Made by a program: the position numbers and the translations under genes. From Ignavibacteria bacterium (GTDB taxonomy: Bacteria > Bacteroidota > Ignavibacteria > Kapaibacteriales > UBA4661): DNA of 17,105 bases. The stretch is from assembly GCA_013298375.1 (NCBI GenBank), contig JAAFHM010000035.1:1-17105 (forward strand). The letters are read 5' to 3'. Below, in pieces: positions 1-7,263 of the stretch. Under the pieces are notes generated by a model that was given only the letters and a program-made list of their open reading frames with translations, was not told where the DNA came from and made no database searches. Every line of letters begins with the position of its first letter. The first letter of the stretch is position 1.

Positions 1-13
1 TATTTAGGTGTGC

Positions 14-42
14 AATATACGACTTTTTTTGTCGGGATTCAA
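14..42 (-). promoter_or_regulatory. Possible sigma70-like promoter reading out of the left edge
   Basis: On the minus strand TTGAAT (37..42) is followed after exactly 17 nt by TATATT (14..19). This gives 4/6 and 5/6 matches to the classical -35 and -10 boxes. The spacer contains the small dyad CGAC/GTCG around seven A residues. It lies just downstream of the glycosyltransferase stop codon and would drive a gene beyond position 1. Many Bacteroidota use a different promoter consensus, so this is only a motif match. Confidence 0.28.
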
Positions 43-73
43 ATGAGTGCAGCGTACATTCAACATCCGCCTT

Positions 74-1582
74 TCATGCAAACAACCGTTTGTACAATTC
101 CAGATAATCATTCGTGAAGACATCTTTGTGATATTTTGCTACCACCTCATTGCGGGCGCTTGTAGCAAGGCTTTTACGCAAGGATTCATCCGTGAGAAGT
201 TGAATAAGCCCCTCGGCAAGCGCTTCAGGGTTGCGCGGCGGCACAAGTACACCCAAACCTTGCAGCACTTCACGAATACCGCCCACATCCGTTGCAACGA
301 CCGGTACACCACATGCCATGGATTCCAGCACGGCAAAGGGAAACGCCTCCGAAACACTGGAAATAACGCTAACATCACCCGCAGTATAGATTTTATGCGA
401 CCTCTCGGCAAGTCCGGCAAAGGTAAAATTTCTACCTAATCGCAATTTCTCCATAAGCGCTTTGCACCGTGCAAAATACTCCGGCTCATCGGTGATGGAA
501 CCCGAAACGATAAATCGCACATTGGAAATGCGGTCACGCACGAGGGCGGCAGCGCGGAGCATGGTTTCAATATCTTTAAGCGGAAACACTCGTGTCGCTG
601 CCACAACCGTCGGAAAACGCTCGGTTTCCGGCGGCTTCGGATGTGGCTGAAAAAATTCCGTGTCAATGCTGTTATAAATGCGCTCTACTTTCGCTTCTTC
701 CGCGCCAAAGCGGAGTTCCCAGCGTTTGTTGTAGTCGCAGACAGGCGAAATCACATCGGCAGTTGCGTACATCAGCCGACAAATCAGGTTCGAGAAACTA
801 ATCAGAAAGCGCTTTGCAAAAGGGCTGAAGGCTTTTTCCTGCGAAATGTACATATACTGTTCCCGCACGAATATTCCATGTTCCGTAACGACAAGCGGTG
901 TTCCATACTCATATTTTGCTAAAATTCCTGCAATGCCCGCAAAGCCCGCCAATGTGCTGTGAACAATGCTTGTGCGCGGCAAAGGCGCATTCAAACACAT
1001 CAGCAAGTGATAGAGCATTCGCAGCATCGAATTCATATCATGCAGTGTTGGTGCTTCGTTGCGGGGATATATCTCCGGCAGACTTTCTACAATGCTTGTC
1101 ACCTCGTCCGTGAATGCTTCCCACGTCAACGCTGCTTTCCAACTGAGATTCCAGTCATAGACTTGCGTATATTTCCAAAGGTCGTAGAGGGCGCGTCCAC
1201 ACTTCGTGAGCGAAGGATTGGGCGCAAGAATACTGCGGACAAGTATGCGCAAATTCGGCACAAATACGTGTTCGATACGCTCGGGTGTCGTCAAGCGCTC
1301 GCGCTCGCGCATATCCTTGAGCGTGAGGTGCTGTGCAACGTATTCCGCCGGATGCTGCATCCCCCACATCGGTACGGCAATCGTTTTGAGGACGTTTTCC
1401 GGAAAGGTATAGAGCGTCGTCGTCTGGGGCTGCCCCGTGAGCGCATAGAGTGTAAAATCAACGTCGGGAAGCTGCCGACAGAGCAGGTCACACCACGTAC
1501 TTACGCCGCCACTGGAATAGGGGTATGTTCCTTGGGTGCAGAGCAGAACAGAAATGCGTTCATTGCGATTACGAATTTTCAT
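74..1582 (-). CDS. PelF-like family 4 glycosyltransferase (DUF3492 + GT-B domains)
   Basis: A 502-residue soluble GT-B glycosyltransferase, presumably transferring a sugar from a nucleotide donor in the cytoplasm. The N-terminal GTYPYSSGGVSTW motif (residues 18-30) and TEHGIFVRE (233-241) are typical of the PelF group (DUF3492 followed by GT4). The C-terminal half has the GT4 acceptor/donor features: YNSIDTEFF (303-311), and the E-x7-E motif in SEAFPFAVLE (E412 and E420) followed by CGVPVVATDVGG. There is no signal peptide or membrane helix. The ATG at 1582 lies 9 nt after the acylase stop codon, so the two are probably co-transcribed. The Shine-Dalgarno sequence is weak, which fits translational coupling. 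PelF acts in Pel exopolysaccharide synthesis, but no other pel gene is visible here, so the symbol is withheld; it may serve another glycan. Confidence 0.88.
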   Translation of the reverse strand: MKIRNRNERISVLLCTQGTYPYSSGGVSTWCDLLCRQLPDVDFTLYALTGQPQTTTLYTFPENVLKTIAVPMWGMQHPAEYVAQHLTLKDMRERERLTTPERIEHVFVPNLRILVRSILAPNPSLTKCGRALYDLWKYTQVYDWNLSWKAALTWEAFTDEVTSIVESLPEIYPRNEAPTLHDMNSMLRMLYHLLMCLNAPLPRTSIVHSTLAGFAGIAGILAKYEYGTPLVVTEHGIFVREQYMYISQEKAFSPFAKRFLISFSNLICRLMYATADVISPVCDYNKRWELRFGAEEAKVERIYNSIDTEFFQPHPKPPETERFPTVVAATRVFPLKDIETMLRAAALVRDRISNVRFIVSGSITDEPEYFARCKALMEKLRLGRNFTFAGLAERSHKIYTAGDVSVISSVSEAFPFAVLESMACGVPVVATDVGGIREVLQGLGVLVPPRNPEALAEGLIQLLTDESLRKSLATSARNEVVAKYHKDVFTNDYLELYKRLFA

Positions 1583-1591
1583 GGAATGTGA

Positions 1592-4105
1592 TTATCGTGG
1601 CGAAAGAACGCTGCTAAGGCGCATAGATGCTTGTTTACAATCAGCCTCCGACGTGGCTTTGCGAAGCGGATAGAGTGTTCCGCCCAACCATGTAGGAATT
1701 TGCGAATCGTACCATTTGCTAAAAGGATTGCCCGACGTGCCTCCCGGAAAGACAGCGTGTCCTTCGGGCTTGCCATTGGCAAAATCAACCACCATCCGCC
1801 AGCTTGCGCTGTGTGTGGACATGAGGCTTCCGGCGGGAACGACGGTGGATTGAAAGCCGATAAATGGATACGGACCGCGCCAAAAGGGTTTCAGCGCCTC
1901 ACTGCGCGTTACATGGCGAATGACGATGTTGTGTTGCTTGCCCCAAGTCCAGGCATCAGCCGTAGAGCCGTATTTAGCAACGAGCGTGTCCAATGCTGCC
2001 GCCATCGAAGAGCGCAGAATATCGCTTGCTGACTCGCGCTCAGGCGTTGACGTACGGTCGAACCAGTGCGATTGCGGGTTGGTTTGCAGAAGGTGGTAAA
2101 TCATAGGGTCGCTGGGGTTGCCGCGAAGGTTTTGTGCGGTGTCCAGCATCTCGTCCCACATTTGACGACGAAGTTCACCGATAAAAAGATGCAACAGCAA
2201 AGCACCGTTATTTTCGTTTGTTGCAATGCCGTCCCACGCCATAAGCCCCGCCAGTGCTTGCTTTTGGGGGGAAGTCTTTGGTGCGAGGTTTAATGCGCTT
2301 ATCATCGGTTTCAAAAATTCCCATTGCATAACTTTGACATCGGTTTGAAAATGCTCAAAGTCTTGCCGAGTGAGATTTTGTGCTGTGTTCAAGTATTCAT
2401 GAATACGCCGACTGCGCCAAATGTCGCCCCAATCATAGCCGAGATAATAGGGATAATCGGCGGGCGTAGGTTCTTGATTTGCCGATTCAAGCCATCCGCG
2501 CTCAGGATTCACGCTGCCCGGAATGGAATCGAACGGCACACGCCCTGTCCATGCGCCCTCGTCGGTCGTGCCGTCGTGAACACCGCGTCCATGACCACAT
2601 TTGCGAATCGGATAATGCCCGCAACTCCGAAGCGAAATATTGCCATTTTTATCGGCAAATGCGAGATTTTGTGCCGGAACGTCCCATTGTTGCTGTGCTT
2701 TGGTGAAATCATCAAGGTTTTGTGCGTGGTTCATTCCCCAAATGGCAGACAAAATCGTCGAGGCTTCATGCGCTGTCCAACGCACCGCCACTGCTGCATT
2801 CTCAACCGTAATCACTGGTCCCCAGTGCGTGAAGCGCATCGTATCTTGCACATCCGCCCCGCCTTTGACGCGAATAGGTTTGATGCGCTCTTCCACCTGT
2901 TTCCATTCGCCATTGTGAAAATAGCGTTGTTGCTTGCTATTCTCAAATTTCACCGTGTAAAAATCAACAACGTCCGCGCCCGTATTGGTGGGCGACCATG
3001 CGACGTTATCATTGAAACCGACGATAATAAGCGGTGCGCCGGGTATCGTCACGCCGTATAGATTCATTGTCGGGGTAATCATCTGCGCTTCGTACCAAAT
3101 TGCCGGAAGCGACAAGCCCAGATGCGGGTCGCCAGCCAGAAGAGGTTTGCCGGAGCGTGTTTTTGTGCCATTGACAACCCAATTATTACTCCCCTTGCCC
3201 TCCGCCGATTCACCAAAGAGTGTGCCTGCTTCGTCGCGGGCAGCCAAAAGTGCTGTAATGACGCGGGATTCGAGTCGTTCTCCCTTTGGGAGCAGGGGTG
3301 GGATGAGGGCTGCCTGAGTTTGCTTTGTCTGCGAAGAAGAATTTTTGCTTGTAGAGCCCACCACACCTTGTATTTCAGGGCTTTGTGGCACGTTCAAAAC
3401 GCTGTGATTGGGGTAGAGTTCTTGAAAAGCGCTATCGCCCAGTTTTTGCCGCATTTCCTCCATGACAACATCATCCAACTGCCCTTGAAACGTCAGGTCA
3501 AACGCCATAAGCTGATTAACAAGAATAGATTTCACGGGCGACCACGCTTCGGGCGCATAGTCGAGCAAGCGAAATTCAAACGGATAATCTTTCGGCGAAA
3601 GGCTGGAAATATAGGCATTTGCGCCGTTTGTGAATGCTTCGAGAATAAGCCGTACTTCGGGCGAGTTTTTCTGAATCTGTTCCCATGTGCGCTCTGCACC
3701 CAGCATCATACCTGTTCGGCGTAAAAACTGGTCAGTTTTAATGCGGTCTGCACCGAATATTTCTGACAAACGTCCCGATGCAACACGGGTTTGGAAGTCT
3801 ATTTGAAATAATCGCTCTTTGGCAATCAAGTACCCAAGCGCTGCAACGGCATCAAGGTCGTTTTGCGCCGTAATATGCGGCACATTGCGCTCATCGCGGT
3901 AAATGCTCACCGGCGCAGAGAGCGCAGGAATGCTGAGTTCATCAATCCGCGTGTTGTCGTGCGCCAGCCGTGCTGTTCGGTAGGCACCATTCCAAACGTC
4001 CAAAAAATAGGAAAACGCCGGAATACCGCCCCACGAGCGGGATGTAGCATACACAAGACCGCCCAAAAGTAGAGCGGCAAGCAAAGCAGAAATGCGAAGT
4101 TTCAT
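1592..4105 (-). CDS. Penicillin acylase family protein (S45 Ntn hydrolase)
   Basis: A 837-residue precursor of the penicillin amidase/AHL-acylase family, which hydrolyses amide bonds after self-cleavage into alpha and beta chains. Residues 1-22 form a hydrophobic export signal or anchor. The alpha chain shows NVPHITAQN (74-82) and KERLFQIDF (96-104). The autocatalytic nucleophile is Ser306 in GKGSNNWVV, followed by GDPHLGLSLPAIWYE. Further family blocks are GAPLIIVGFNDNVAWSPTN, FADKNGNI, WLESANQ and FPGGTSGNPFSKWYDSQ near the C-terminus. The length is normal for the family. The alpha/beta spacer (about 245-305) is Ser/Gln/Thr-rich and contains a REP-like repeat peptide (266-277). The substrate cannot be told from sequence: acyl-homoserine lactones, beta-lactam side chains or cell-wall acyl amides are all possible. 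The gene sits 48 nt downstream of the small membrane protein gene and 9 nt upstream of the glycosyltransferase gene. Confidence 0.93.
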   Translation of the reverse strand: MKLRISALLAALLLGGLVYATSRSWGGIPAFSYFLDVWNGAYRTARLAHDNTRIDELSIPALSAPVSIYRDERNVPHITAQNDLDAVAALGYLIAKERLFQIDFQTRVASGRLSEIFGADRIKTDQFLRRTGMMLGAERTWEQIQKNSPEVRLILEAFTNGANAYISSLSPKDYPFEFRLLDYAPEAWSPVKSILVNQLMAFDLTFQGQLDDVVMEEMRQKLGDSAFQELYPNHSVLNVPQSPEIQGVVGSTSKNSSSQTKQTQAALIPPLLPKGERLESRVITALLAARDEAGTLFGESAEGKGSNNWVVNGTKTRSGKPLLAGDPHLGLSLPAIWYEAQMITPTMNLYGVTIPGAPLIIVGFNDNVAWSPTNTGADVVDFYTVKFENSKQQRYFHNGEWKQVEERIKPIRVKGGADVQDTMRFTHWGPVITVENAAVAVRWTAHEASTILSAIWGMNHAQNLDDFTKAQQQWDVPAQNLAFADKNGNISLRSCGHYPIRKCGHGRGVHDGTTDEGAWTGRVPFDSIPGSVNPERGWLESANQEPTPADYPYYLGYDWGDIWRSRRIHEYLNTAQNLTRQDFEHFQTDVKVMQWEFLKPMISALNLAPKTSPQKQALAGLMAWDGIATNENNGALLLHLFIGELRRQMWDEMLDTAQNLRGNPSDPMIYHLLQTNPQSHWFDRTSTPERESASDILRSSMAAALDTLVAKYGSTADAWTWGKQHNIVIRHVTRSEALKPFWRGPYPFIGFQSTVVPAGSLMSTHSASWRMVVDFANGKPEGHAVFPGGTSGNPFSKWYDSQIPTWLGGTLYPLRKATSEADCKQASMRLSSVLSPR
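3275..3310. repeat. REP-like short palindromic repeat inside the acylase spacer
   Basis: The segment contains the perfect dyad CTCCC-TTT-GGGAG (3280..3292) followed by a G-rich arm ending in GGGATGAGGG. On the minus strand it reads in frame as ALIPPLLPKGER (acylase residues 266-277). From memory, this arrangement (pyrimidine-rich CCCTCATCCC, then CTCCC-AAA-GGGAG) resembles short interspersed palindromic repeats found in many copies in diverse bacterial genomes, often translated as PPLLPKGE-type peptides. Only one copy is visible in this window, so its repetitive nature is inferred. Confidence 0.5.
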
Positions 4106-4153
4106 AACGCGAGGCAGAATAACGTGTGGGAAGAGAAAAAGGGCTGCGAGTAG

Positions 4154-4390
4154 TTAATTCTTTTGCTGCAATTCATAGAGGACACGGCATTTGATAGCAT
4201 CGCCAAAGACCGCAATTCCGGCGTTGGTGATGATTAAGCCCAGCGTTCCCCATAAAAACCAGTCGAGCGTATCGGCGTGAATCATTTTTAAGCCGATTGC
4301 CTTGCCAACAACGCTGATTCCAAGCCCAATGAGTGTGAGTCCGAGTGGCGCGAAGATACGCCATTTGTTGAAGAGTTGTTCAGTGGTCAT
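4154..4390 (-). CDS. Small two-helix membrane protein, function unknown
   Basis: A 78-residue protein I do not recognise. It has two likely membrane helices: about residues 14-35 (PLGLTLIGLGISVVGKAIGL) and 45-65 (FLWGTLGLIITNAGIAVFGDA). They are joined by a short loop, with charged ends (basic near residues 9-11, a polar Gln/Lys/Asn tail). The Gly-rich helices suggest tight helix packing. The ATG at 4390 has only a poor Shine-Dalgarno sequence. It is the first gene of a probable three-gene unit with the acylase (48-nt gap) and the glycosyltransferase. The T-tract of the intrinsic terminator of the preceding DUF2911 gene ends 9 nt before this ATG (18 nt counted from the stem base). The reading frame has sensible hydrophobicity and no competing ORF with better features. 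It could be a small accessory subunit or an independent membrane protein. Confidence 0.72.
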   Translation of the reverse strand: MTTEQLFNKWRIFAPLGLTLIGLGISVVGKAIGLKMIHADTLDWFLWGTLGLIITNAGIAVFGDAIKCRVLYELQQKN

Positions 4391-4399
4391 GGTTCATGC

Positions 4400-4440
4400 A
4401 AAAAAGAAGTGAGAGTTTCACGCGGCAGCGAAACTCTCAC
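4400..4440 (-). terminator. Intrinsic terminator of the DUF2911 gene
   Basis: A perfect 11-bp inverted repeat GTGAGAGTTTC/GAAACTCTCAC (4409..4419 with 4430..4440) encloses a 10-nt loop. On the minus strand it is followed directly by TTCTTTTTT (4408..4400). It begins 14 nt after the DUF2911 stop codon, where a Rho-independent terminator is expected. The adjacent small-protein ATG (4388..4390) is only 9 nt beyond the T-tract. Confidence 0.88.
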
Positions 4441-4454
4441 TAATGTTGGGTTTA

Positions 4455-5006
4455 TTATTTCGTAATCGGAAGGCTCACTTTGGTCATATCCCAAGCGAGA
4501 GTCAGCATCGTGCCTTTGTCTGCTTTGTCGAGGGAAATGGTAAAGCGCTCTGTCACTTCTTTCGTTGTCATCGGCGTAGCATCAGTTTTGAGGACATCTT
4601 TTGCGGGCTTGCGCTCATAAGCACCCCATTGTTTTGCTTCGCTATTGAGGATAAACGTCCATTTGTCCTTGGTTGGGATGGTGAAAAGCGAGTATGTACC
4701 TGCTTTGAGCGGTTTATCGCCAAAATTCACATCGCCGCTAACGGTGATGGTTGTTGCTTCGTTTGCGCCTGCACGCCAGACTTCACCGAAAGGAACAAGT
4801 TTACTACCAAAGATTTCGCGTCCTTTTTTTGCGGGTTGCGAGTAATTGACCGTGACGGTGATGCCGTCGAAGGTCGTGGTTGCTGTTGCCGGAGGGCTGG
4901 GGCGCTTGGATTTATCGTCTTGTGCGGTTGCAAATACTGTTGCTGCAAATACCAGTACCAAAGCGGTTATCAGGGTTTTTGAGCGGTAGGAAAAACCGTA
5001 GTTCAT
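4455..5006 (-). CDS. DUF2911 family exported protein
   Basis: A 183-residue protein with a signal peptide (residues 1-28, hydrophobic TLITALVLVFAATVFATA, predicted cleavage at ATA-Q). The mature part matches the DUF2911 family, common in Bacteroidota: the blocks GREIFGSKLVPFGEVWRAGA (62-81), NEATTITVSGDVNFGDKPL and KAGTYSLFTIP (101-111), and a final beta strand LTLAWDMTKVSLPI. The family's biochemical role is unknown; a periplasmic or surface beta-sandwich is likely. The start was placed at 5006 because it gives a clean signal peptide and a GGAG sequence 8 nt upstream. A longer in-frame extension to 5270 would overlap the divergent nitrilase gene and hide the signal peptide. It has its own terminator and is transcribed divergently from the nitrilase gene. 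Confidence 0.88.
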   Translation of the reverse strand: MNYGFSYRSKTLITALVLVFAATVFATAQDDKSKRPSPPATATTTFDGITVTVNYSQPAKKGREIFGSKLVPFGEVWRAGANEATTITVSGDVNFGDKPLKAGTYSLFTIPTKDKWTFILNSEAKQWGAYERKPAKDVLKTDATPMTTKEVTERFTISLDKADKGTMLTLAWDMTKVSLPITK

Positions 5007-5014
5007 CGGAAAAA

Positions 5015-5018
5015 CTCC
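5015..5018 (-). promoter_or_regulatory. Shine-Dalgarno site fixing the DUF2911 start
   Basis: GGAG on the minus strand ends 8 nt before the ATG at 5006. This supports that start over the longer in-frame option. Confidence 0.6.
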
Positions 5019-5056
5019 ATTGGATAGAAGTGAAAAAATAGGAAAATGCCGAAAGT

Positions 5057-5117
5057 CCACGTAATTTTGTGGTCTCGTGGTACGCGAAATATTGCGTACC
5101 GTTGCAAAATACCACGA
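5057..5117. promoter_or_regulatory. Cluster of overlapping inverted repeats between divergent genes
   Basis: Three dyads lie in 61 bp: CCAC/GTGG (5057..5060 with 5069..5072); GGTACGC/GCGTACC (5079..5085 with 5094..5100, 8-nt loop); and TCGTGGTA/TACCACGA (5075..5082 with 5110..5117). The last two share bases 5079..5082, so only one can form at a time in RNA. The cluster ends 12 nt before the nitrilase ATG and could be an operator for both divergent genes or an mRNA switch. Both roles are inferred from symmetry and position only. Confidence 0.4.
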
Positions 5118-5129
5118 AAAATCGAACAA

Positions 5130-5927
5130 ATGAAACTGAGCATTGTCCAATATACGCCGAGCTTCGGAGAAAAGCAGGAGAATTTTCGCCGCATCCATGC
5201 CCACAGCGAGCAGATAGACGCGGACGTGATTGTTTTTCCCGAACTTTGCACGACAGGATATTTTTTCCAAGACAAGGAAGAATCACGGTTTTATGCCGAG
5301 TCGCCGGACGGCGAAGCGGTACACTTCTTTCGCTCCATGGCGCATAACCACGATGCAATGGTAGTGGCGGGTTTTGTGGAAAAAGATGGGGATAACGTCT
5401 ATAATTCCGCACTCATCGTTTCGCCCGGAGAACCGCTTCATATCTATCGAAAAACACATTTATTCTACAAAGAGCGGCATTGCTTTGACGAAGGCGACAC
5501 GGGATTTTTTGTTGTGAAGCATCATCGGCACGATGCCAATATCGGCACGATGATTTGCTATGACTGGCGTTTCCCGGAGTCCGCACGGGCGCTGGGTTTG
5601 AAGGGTGCTGATGTGATAGTTTGCCCGTCGAATCTCGTGACGAATGTTTGGCATATTGCCATGCCCGCCAGAGCGCTGGAAAACAAGGTTTATGTGGCGG
5701 TTCCCAATCGTGCGGGCGAAGAGGTGCGCGGAGCAGAAAACGAAAGCGTGAAATTTACAGGTCGCTCGGTAATTTATAGCTACAACGGCTCTGCGCTTGC
5801 CCAAGCAGGTGCAGAGGACGATGAAATCTTAACGGTTGAAATTGATCCGCTTGCCACCCGTGATAAATCATTTAATGCCTTGAATGATATTTTCCGCGAC
5901 CGTCGTCCGGACATCTATGCGATGTAG
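5130..5927 (+). CDS. Carbon-nitrogen hydrolase (nitrilase superfamily)
   Basis: A 265-residue cytoplasmic enzyme of the CN-hydrolase fold, which cleaves non-peptide C-N bonds through a Cys nucleophile. The Glu-Lys-Cys triad is complete: Glu38 in VFPELCTTGY, Lys108 in YRKTHLFYKE, and Cys143 in MICYDWRFPE. The rest follows the family (GADVIVCPSNLV, ARALENKVYVAVPNR) and it ends in a typical FRDRRPDIY tail. The length is normal for stand-alone amidases such as omega-amidase or N-carbamoylputrescine-amidase relatives; the substrate is not resolved. The ATG at 5130 was chosen because it gives the canonical MKLSIVQ beta strand. The in-frame extension to 5046 would add an unrelated N-terminus that runs through the dyad cluster. 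No clear Shine-Dalgarno sequence precedes the ATG. It converges with the serine hydrolase gene across an 18-bp gap that has no visible terminator. Confidence 0.92.
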   Translation: MKLSIVQYTPSFGEKQENFRRIHAHSEQIDADVIVFPELCTTGYFFQDKEESRFYAESPDGEAVHFFRSMAHNHDAMVVAGFVEKDGDNVYNSALIVSPGEPLHIYRKTHLFYKERHCFDEGDTGFFVVKHHRHDANIGTMICYDWRFPESARALGLKGADVIVCPSNLVTNVWHIAMPARALENKVYVAVPNRAGEEVRGAENESVKFTGRSVIYSYNGSALAQAGAEDDEILTVEIDPLATRDKSFNALNDIFRDRRPDIYAM

Positions 5928-5945
5928 GCGCATTTCCAAGAATTT

Positions 5946-7247
5946 TTAGCGCTTCTGCTCTGAGAGCGGCGGAAATGCTTGATATTTGGCAAATTTTGTC
6001 AAAACGGGCGTAATTGTGCGTTTTCGCTCCGCTTCGTACTTGTAAAGCATATCGCCCAGATTGCCGAGAAATGGGAAACTTACGGTGTCGTATTCATATT
6101 TTTCATCGTTGAAAATCTCGTCTTCGTTAGCATAAATAACCGCCGAAACAAAAAATTCAATATTCTTTTTGAAATCAACAACGTAAGCATTCTCAATCAC
6201 ATAGCCGTAAGCGTCGCCGACCTTGTTGAAGACCCGAATGTGGGACGGCATTGGTTCGCGGGAATTACCATTCATGGCAAATTTCACGTAACGGTCGTAG
6301 TATTGTGTTGTATCGGCATAGCGCGGAAAGCGGCTTTCACGGGGGAATTTTGCCATTGACGAATACACGAGGTCGTAATCTTCGGGCGTAAGATTAAACT
6401 GTGCTGTGCGCGGCATAATTTCGGGAAAAAGAACAGTTTGCAAGATGCGCTGCAAGGTCTCAAGAGAAACATAATTTGACTCTGTGAAGTCAATCGGCTC
6501 ATTAACGAGTGCGCCGCGCTTTATCACACCTTTGCCTTGTTTCAAATCGCGCACGTCGAATTTGTATTGCATAGTAGGCGAACTCGCGGTTTGAGAGTAG
6601 AGAACAGTCTTTCCGTCTTCAGCGTAGATTCTGAGCGGGTTCATATAGCTATCTTGCGTCATTGTTGCGCCAATACCCAGACGGCGATTGATTTTAACGT
6701 TGGTAAACCCTTTTGCATAGAGCGCTTTATTGAGCGTGTCAGGCGTTACGAACTCCAAAAGACGATTATGCGCGTCGTTGTCGCTGACAAGAAAAATTTT
6801 CTTGACGTATTGCGCGACACTGGCGTTGCCATCGGCGCTAGACGAATCGCCAGTCACAGGGGTTTGGTCGGGGCGAGTACTGTCAATGCGCATTGGCAAA
6901 TACTTGTTTTTCAGTTTTAAGCGGTTCATTTTCTCCAATGCCAAAAGCGCAGTCGGCAATTTAGTTGTGCTTGCCGGATAGTAGTATTCACGCGGGTCTA
7001 AGCGGTAGGAAAAGGAGCGAAAACTAGGACGATTCTGCTTATCGCGGTCAATTTGTGTGTAAAGAATTTGAACACGATGTTTCTGTGCATTTGCCAGAAC
7101 GGAGCCGAATTTGTCGAGCTGCTTACGCATCAACTGTTCCAGCAGCACGGTGTCCCGAAGAGCCGTTGTTGTGCGCTTTTGCGCAAACAAATGGTCGTTC
7201 GCTCCAAGAACAACGAGCATCGTAATTATCAATAGGAAAAAATTCAT
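5946..7247 (-). CDS. Exported class-A-beta-lactamase-like serine hydrolase
   Basis: A 433-residue protein with an N-terminal hydrophobic signal (1-22, ending LFAQ). The penicillin-binding/beta-lactamase-fold motifs are present in order: S93-T-T-K96 in YYYPASTTKLPTALLALEKM, S155-D-N157 in FLVSDNDAHNRLLEF, and K342-V-G344 in FNKVGDAYGYVIENAYVVDF. Class A beta-lactamases carry an ExxLN motif with the deacylating Glu about 35-40 residues after SDN. I see no such motif here, and the protein is about 140 residues longer than a typical class A enzyme. A periplasmic D,D-peptidase, esterase or amidase is therefore as likely as a beta-lactamase. AAGGAT ends 4 nt before the ATG. It is the second gene after the Uma2 gene (16-nt gap). 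Confidence 0.85.
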   Translation of the reverse strand: MNFFLLIITMLVVLGANDHLFAQKRTTTALRDTVLLEQLMRKQLDKFGSVLANAQKHRVQILYTQIDRDKQNRPSFRSFSYRLDPREYYYPASTTKLPTALLALEKMNRLKLKNKYLPMRIDSTRPDQTPVTGDSSSADGNASVAQYVKKIFLVSDNDAHNRLLEFVTPDTLNKALYAKGFTNVKINRRLGIGATMTQDSYMNPLRIYAEDGKTVLYSQTASSPTMQYKFDVRDLKQGKGVIKRGALVNEPIDFTESNYVSLETLQRILQTVLFPEIMPRTAQFNLTPEDYDLVYSSMAKFPRESRFPRYADTTQYYDRYVKFAMNGNSREPMPSHIRVFNKVGDAYGYVIENAYVVDFKKNIEFFVSAVIYANEDEIFNDEKYEYDTVSFPFLGNLGDMLYKYEAERKRTITPVLTKFAKYQAFPPLSEQKR

Positions 7248-7263
7248 AATAATCCTTGTAAAG

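Noticed and set aside
959..1591. A 210-codon plus-strand open frame opposite the glycosyltransferase gene
   Set aside because: It has Cys/Arg/His-rich shadow composition and lies wholly within the conserved PelF-like coding sequence.
2324..3061. A 245-codon plus-strand open frame opposite the acylase gene
   Set aside because: The minus strand encodes clear conserved acylase blocks over the same bases, and the plus frame shows no domain, start site or composition of a real protein.
5067..5095. TTGTGG-17-TATTGC as a nitrilase promoter
   Set aside because: Only 3/6 matches in each box; such pairs are common by chance in AT-rich gaps.
5046..5129. N-terminal extension of the nitrilase
   Set aside because: The family begins with the MKLSIVQ-type strand at 5130; the extension runs through the inverted repeats and matches nothing.
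5007..5270. N-terminal extension of the DUF2911 protein
   Set aside because: It would overlap the divergent nitrilase gene and bury a good signal peptide; a Shine-Dalgarno sequence supports the start at 5006.
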